A stretch of 38,656 bases of DNA from Neisseriaceae bacterium JH1-16. Lineage in GTDB: Bacteria > Pseudomonadota > Gammaproteobacteria > Burkholderiales > Chromobacteriaceae. Below are positions 35,927-38,656 of this stretch, piece after piece. Position 1 is the first letter of the stretch; the number at the start of each line of letters is the position of its first letter. The notes under the pieces were generated by a model. It ran no database searches. It saw nothing but the letters and a program-made list of their open reading frames with translations, and was not told where the DNA came from. The stretch spans positions 1 to 38,656 of the forward strand of contig JAPDNP010000011.1 of assembly GCA_025989215.1 (NCBI GenBank), in the 5' to 3' direction. The position numbers and the translations under genes are program-made.

Positions 35927-37144
35927 ATGGCAGTCAATCTCAGCGTGAAAACCGTCGATCAGCTGGCCCCGGTGGCCGGCGTCGACCTGTTCGTCGCCGA
36001 AGCCGGCATCAAGACCGCCGGCCGCAAGGACGTGCTGGTGGTCAGCCTCGACAAGGGCAATACCGTTGCCGGCGTGTTCACCCAGAACCGCTTCTGCGCC
36101 GCGCCGGTGCAGCTGTGCAAGGACTACCTGTCGGCCAACGTGCAGATCCGCGCGCTGGTGGTCAACACCGGCAACGCCAACGCTGGCACCGGCGAACAGG
36201 GTCGCGAGCGCGCCCGCGCCGTGTGTGCCGCCGTCGCCGCCGAACTCGGCTGCGAGCCGAACCAGGTGCTGCCGTTCTCCACCGGCGTGATTCTCGAACC
36301 GCTGCCGGTCGACAAGATCGTCGCCGCCTTGCCCAAGCGCCGTGCCAGCCACTGGGCCGAGGCCGCCGAGGCGATCATGACCACCGACACGCTGCCCAAA
36401 GCCGCCAGCCGGGTGCTCGATATCGACGGCCACCAGGTCACGCTGACCGGCATTGCCAAGGGCTCGGGCATGATCCATCCGAACATGGCTACCATGCTGG
36501 GCTTCGTCGCCACCGACGCAGCGATCATCCGTCCGCTGCTGGAACAGCAGGTCAAGGAAGTGGCCGACCCGTCGTTCAACAGCATCACCGTCGACGGCGA
36601 CACCTCCACCAACGACAGCTTCCTGCTGATCTCCACCGGCAAGAGCAGTCTGCCGCTGGTCGATTCGGCCAACCAGCCGGCCTATGCGCAGCTGAAGGCG
36701 GCGCTGACCGAGATCGCCACCGAGCTCGCCCAAGCGATCATCCGCGACGGCGAAGGCGCCACCAAGTTCATCACCGTCAAGGTTGATGGCGGCCGCTCGG
36801 TCGCCGAATGCAAGTCGGTTGCCTACGCCATCGCCAAGTCGCCGCTGGTGAAGACCGCCTTCTTCGCCTCCGATCCGAACCTGGGTCGTCTGTTGTGCGC
36901 GATCGGCTACGCCGGGGTCAACGACCTGGACGTCGACCGCTTGGAACTTTACCTCGACGACGTGCTGGTTGCCGTCGATGGCGGTCGCAATCCCGCCTAT
37001 AAGGAAGAGGACGGTCAGCGGGTGATGAACCAGGCCGAGATCACCGTGCGCGCGGTGCTGAACCGCGGTGCCGCCACCGCCACCGTGTGGACCTGCGACT
37101 TCTCCTACGACTATGTAAAGATCAATGCCGACTACCGCAGCTGA
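35927..37144 (+). CDS. argJ: Bifunctional glutamate N-acetyltransferase / amino-acid acetyltransferase
   Basis: ArgJ recycles the acetyl group in arginine synthesis, transferring it from N-acetylornithine to glutamate, and in bifunctional members uses acetyl-CoA as well. The 405-residue precursor is autoprocessed at the Ala-Thr bond in MATMLGF; Thr189 becomes the N-terminal nucleophile. The start is the ATG at 35927-35929, eight bases after GAGGAG. The motifs [24 protein letters not shown] and a C-terminal [12 protein letters not shown] are as expected. It follows an unusual structured gap and ends at a strong terminator. A motif copy is at 36664-36673. Confidence 0.96.
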   Translation: MAVNLSVKTVDQLAPVAGVDLFVAEAGIKTAGRKDVLVVSLDKGNTVAGVFTQNRFCAAPVQLCKDYLSANVQIRALVVNTGNANAGTGEQGRERARAVCAAVAAELGCEPNQVLPFSTGVILEPLPVDKIVAALPKRRASHWAEAAEAIMTTDTLPKAASRVLDIDGHQVTLTGIAKGSGMIHPNMATMLGFVATDAAIIRPLLEQQVKEVADPSFNSITVDGDTSTNDSFLLISTGKSSLPLVDSANQPAYAQLKAALTEIATELAQAIIRDGEGATKFITVKVDGGRSVAECKSVAYAIAKSPLVKTAFFASDPNLGRLLCAIGYAGVNDLDVDRLELYLDDVLVAVDGGRNPAYKEEDGQRVMNQAEITVRAVLNRGAATATVWTCDFSYDYVKINADYRS

Positions 37145-37165
37145 TCTCTATATATAGAGAGAGCG

Positions 37166-37192
37166 AAAAGGCCGGGCGATGCCCGGCCTTTT
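37166..37192. terminator. argJ/corA convergent terminator
   Basis: A 12-bp perfect stem, AAAAGGCCGGGC with GCCCGGCCTTTT, and a three-base loop. T runs on both strands let it end both argJ and the convergent corA remnant. A 16-bp palindrome TCTCTATATATAGAGA lies just before it (37145-37160). Confidence 0.93.
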
Positions 37193-37199
37193 GTTTGGT

Positions 37200-38161
37200 T
37201 CAGATCCAGCGCGCCTTCTTGAAGCGCCACCACAGCAATACGTCCAGCAGCAGCATCGTCACCACCGCCACCGGGTAACCATAGGCAAACTGCAGTTCCG
37301 GCATGTCCTTGAAGTTCATCCCGTACACCCCGGCGATCAGTGTCGGCATCGCGAACAGCGCACCGTAGGCGGCAAATTTCTTGGTGATGGTCGAATCGTC
37401 CAGCGCCACCAGTGACAGGTTCACCTGAATCGCGGTGTTCAGCATGTCGCGAATCGCCTCCACATGGCGCACTACCCGTTCCAGGTGGTCATAGATGTCG
37501 CGGTAGTACTCACGCAGCCCGGCACATACCTGCGGTGCCCGTTCCCCGATCAGCTTGCCGACCGCTTCTTCCAGGGGCTCGATACTGTGTTGCACCAGCA
37601 TCAGCTTGCGCTTCAGCGCATACAGCGACTCGATATTGTCGCGGGCCGAACTGCTCTGGGTGAACATGCGCTCCTCCTACGCTTCCAATTCCCGCTCCAG
37701 CGCGCTGATCACCGGAAAATAGCGGTCGACCACCGCGTCCATCAGCGCATACAGCACGAAGCCCGAGCCATGCTTCGCTCGCGTTCGCAGCGGGCGCGCA
37801 CATTCAGAAACCCCAGACTGGTGCGGCTGCGGATCGACAAGACATAGTTGGCGCCGACGAACACATCGACTTCGCCGATCAGCAGCTCAGCGTCGGCATC
37901 AAGCTCCAGGAGATGCAGCACCACGAACAGCATCTCGCCGTATTCCTCGATCTTCGCTAGCTGATGGCCGCTTTGCGCATCCTCCACCGCCAGTTCGTGC
38001 AGGCCGAATTCCTCGTGCATCGCGGTCAGCTCTTCCGGCACGGGGTCTTTCAGCGCAACCCAGACGAAGCAGTCCGGACGCGCCACATAATCGCGGATCG
38101 CCGTCTGAGCGATATCCGCCAGCTTTCGGCCATCCTGATAGGCAGCGCAATTGATCAACAT
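37200..38161 (-). pseudogene. corA: CorA-type magnesium transporter, broken twice
   Basis: The gene encodes a CorA/MIT-family Mg2+/Co2+ channel with the C-terminal AGVYGMNF signature (in the 37200-37667 part) and two membrane helices, ending in basic WWRFKKARWI. The first part runs from ATG 38159-38161 (MLINCAAYQDGR) in frame to NVRARCERE, then leaves frame near 37775: the expected next residues (HGSGFVLYALMDAVVDRYF) occur in another frame, and about ten bases appear to be missing. That frame then ends at an in-frame TAG (37677-37679) between LEREL-EA and EERMFTQ. Two independent lesions mark it as a pseudogene. By chance the region AGGAGGAG before ATG 37665-37667 could permit internal initiation, giving only the C-terminal channel half. 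Confidence 0.85.
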
Positions 38162-38317
38162 GGCCCATCCTTTCGCCCTAATCGTACAAATCGTGGCTTT
38201 ATCCTGGGTACAGCATAGGCCACCCATCGCGGCCGAATAGGGTTGTGGGCGGGGTGGCCAAATGAATGATTTGTTATTCCTTATGGGTAGTTAATTTAAA
38301 ATCAGCAGCTTGGCGAA

Positions 38318-38358
38318 TGTTTTTTGAAAATATCGGGAAATAATGAGTTTTTTTGAAA
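38318..38358 (+). promoter_or_regulatory. rRNA operon UP-element region
   Basis: A run rich in A and T (including TTTTTTGAAAATATC and TTTTTTTGAAAG) lies immediately upstream of the rRNA promoter, as expected for an UP element bound by the alpha subunit of RNA polymerase. Confidence 0.6.
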
Positions 38359-38365
38359 GAAGGTG

Positions 38366-38394
38366 TTGACGAGGTAGGGTCGGGCCGGTATAGT
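38366..38394 (+). promoter_or_regulatory. rRNA operon promoter
   Basis: TTGACG (38366-38371) and TATAGT (38389-38394) are spaced by exactly 17 bases, near the consensus. Transcription would begin near 38401 and lead into the boxB/boxA leader. Confidence 0.9.
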
Positions 38395-38407
38395 TCGCCT
38401 CCTCTGC

Positions 38408-38455
38408 TGCTGACACAGCGAAGCGAAGCCAGTCAGCAACAACTGCTCTTTAACA
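38408..38455 (+). promoter_or_regulatory. rRNA leader boxB and boxA
   Basis: TGCTGAC (38408-38414) pairs with GTCAGCA (38432-38438) as the boxB-like hairpin, and TGCTCTTTAACA at 38444-38455 is a textbook boxA. Together they recruit NusA, NusB and S10 to prevent early termination of rRNA transcription. Confidence 0.88.
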
Positions 38456-38571
38456 GAACGAACAACCGATAGGTGTGAGTGCCTGGTTTGAATAGGTGCT
38501 CATGCCGCAAGATTAAGGAAATCGAATGGTTTCTTTGAGCTTGCAGCCAAGTACGAAATTAGCGAAAGATT

Positions 38572-38656
38572 GAACTGAAGAGTTTGATCCTGGCTCAGAT
38601 TGAACGCTGGCGGAATGCTTTACACATGCAAGTCGAACGGCAGCACGGACTTCGGT
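38572..38656 (+). rRNA. rrs: 16S ribosomal RNA, 5' end
   Basis: The first 85 bases of 16S rRNA, identified by GAAGAGTTTGATCCTGGCTC and the following ATTGAACGCTGGCGG and ACACATGCAAGTCGAACGG segments. The mature 5' end is taken from alignment with other 16S genes and may be off by a few bases. The gene runs off the right edge. The variable first region suits Neisseriales. Confidence 0.97.

Noticed and set aside
37145-37160. Palindrome TCTCTATATATAGAGA as an operator
   Set aside because: It sits in the 3' gap between convergent genes, next to a terminator, so a promoter role is unlikely.
37510-37803. Third open frame over the corA break
   Set aside because: It matches neither half of CorA; it is a shadow frame spanning the damaged region.

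Overview
The window is a GC-rich chromosomal segment of a betaproteobacterium, most likely of the order Neisseriales (Chromobacteriaceae or Chitinibacteraceae type). This rests on the 5S and 16S rRNA sequences at the two edges, the boxA leader, and the succinylase dapC-dapD, mla, ibaG-murA, argJ and rsmJ genes. It opens with the 5S gene that ends one rRNA operon and closes with the promoter, boxB/boxA leader and first 85 bases of 16S rRNA of a second operon in the same direction, so it is the complete stretch between two directly repeated rrn operons.

Layout. 1-900: 5S rRNA, terminator, an unrecognised 80-residue gene, a largely gene-free stretch and a possible 12-codon gene. 904-6271 (minus): a methyl-accepting chemotaxis protein, then a yadG/yadH-type ABC exporter with ibaG and murA. 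6325-13078: an AcrR-type repressor divergent from a complete RND tripartite efflux operon, with a 36-bp palindromic operator between them. 13218-17175 (minus): the whole Mla phospholipid-trafficking operon, mlaFEDCBA. 17333-21918: a GNAT acetyltransferase, dapC-dapD, an EamA transporter with a coupled 37-residue membrane peptide, a degenerate nucleotidyltransferase-like gene and slyX. 22018-25651: a Na+/H+ antiporter, a LysR regulator and a second EamA transporter, with a dispersed repeat at both ends. 25791-28839 (minus): a NitT/TauT-type ABC ATPase and a double-length permease without a binding protein. 29140-35689: rsmJ, comEC, a ParA-type ATPase, an adhesin-E-like lipoprotein and recQ. 35754-38161: argJ behind a structured leader, and a corA pseudogene with two lesions.

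How genes work together. Cell-envelope functions dominate: Mla lipid transport, MurA peptidoglycan precursor synthesis, DapC/DapD making meso-diaminopimelate for the same wall, and RND drug efflux. In many betaproteobacteria mla, the ABC exporter, ibaG and murA form one run. Here the repressor plus RND cassette lies between mlaA and the exporter, which suggests an insertion.

The most striking observation is a dispersed 10-base motif, TTCGGCCAAC (reverse complement GTTGGCCGAA). I count 19 perfect copies, where roughly 0.1 would be expected by chance, plus at least 7 one-mismatch copies. They occur in both orientations, in four different protein contexts and in three intergenic sites. Three perfect copies lie in comEC, the DNA-uptake channel gene. 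This behaves like a DNA uptake sequence but does not match the Neisseria dialects I know. A second unusual feature is a three-copy, roughly 134-144-bp repeat with imperfect terminal inverted repeats; each copy begins exactly at the stop codon of a gene and all three have the same orientation relative to that gene.
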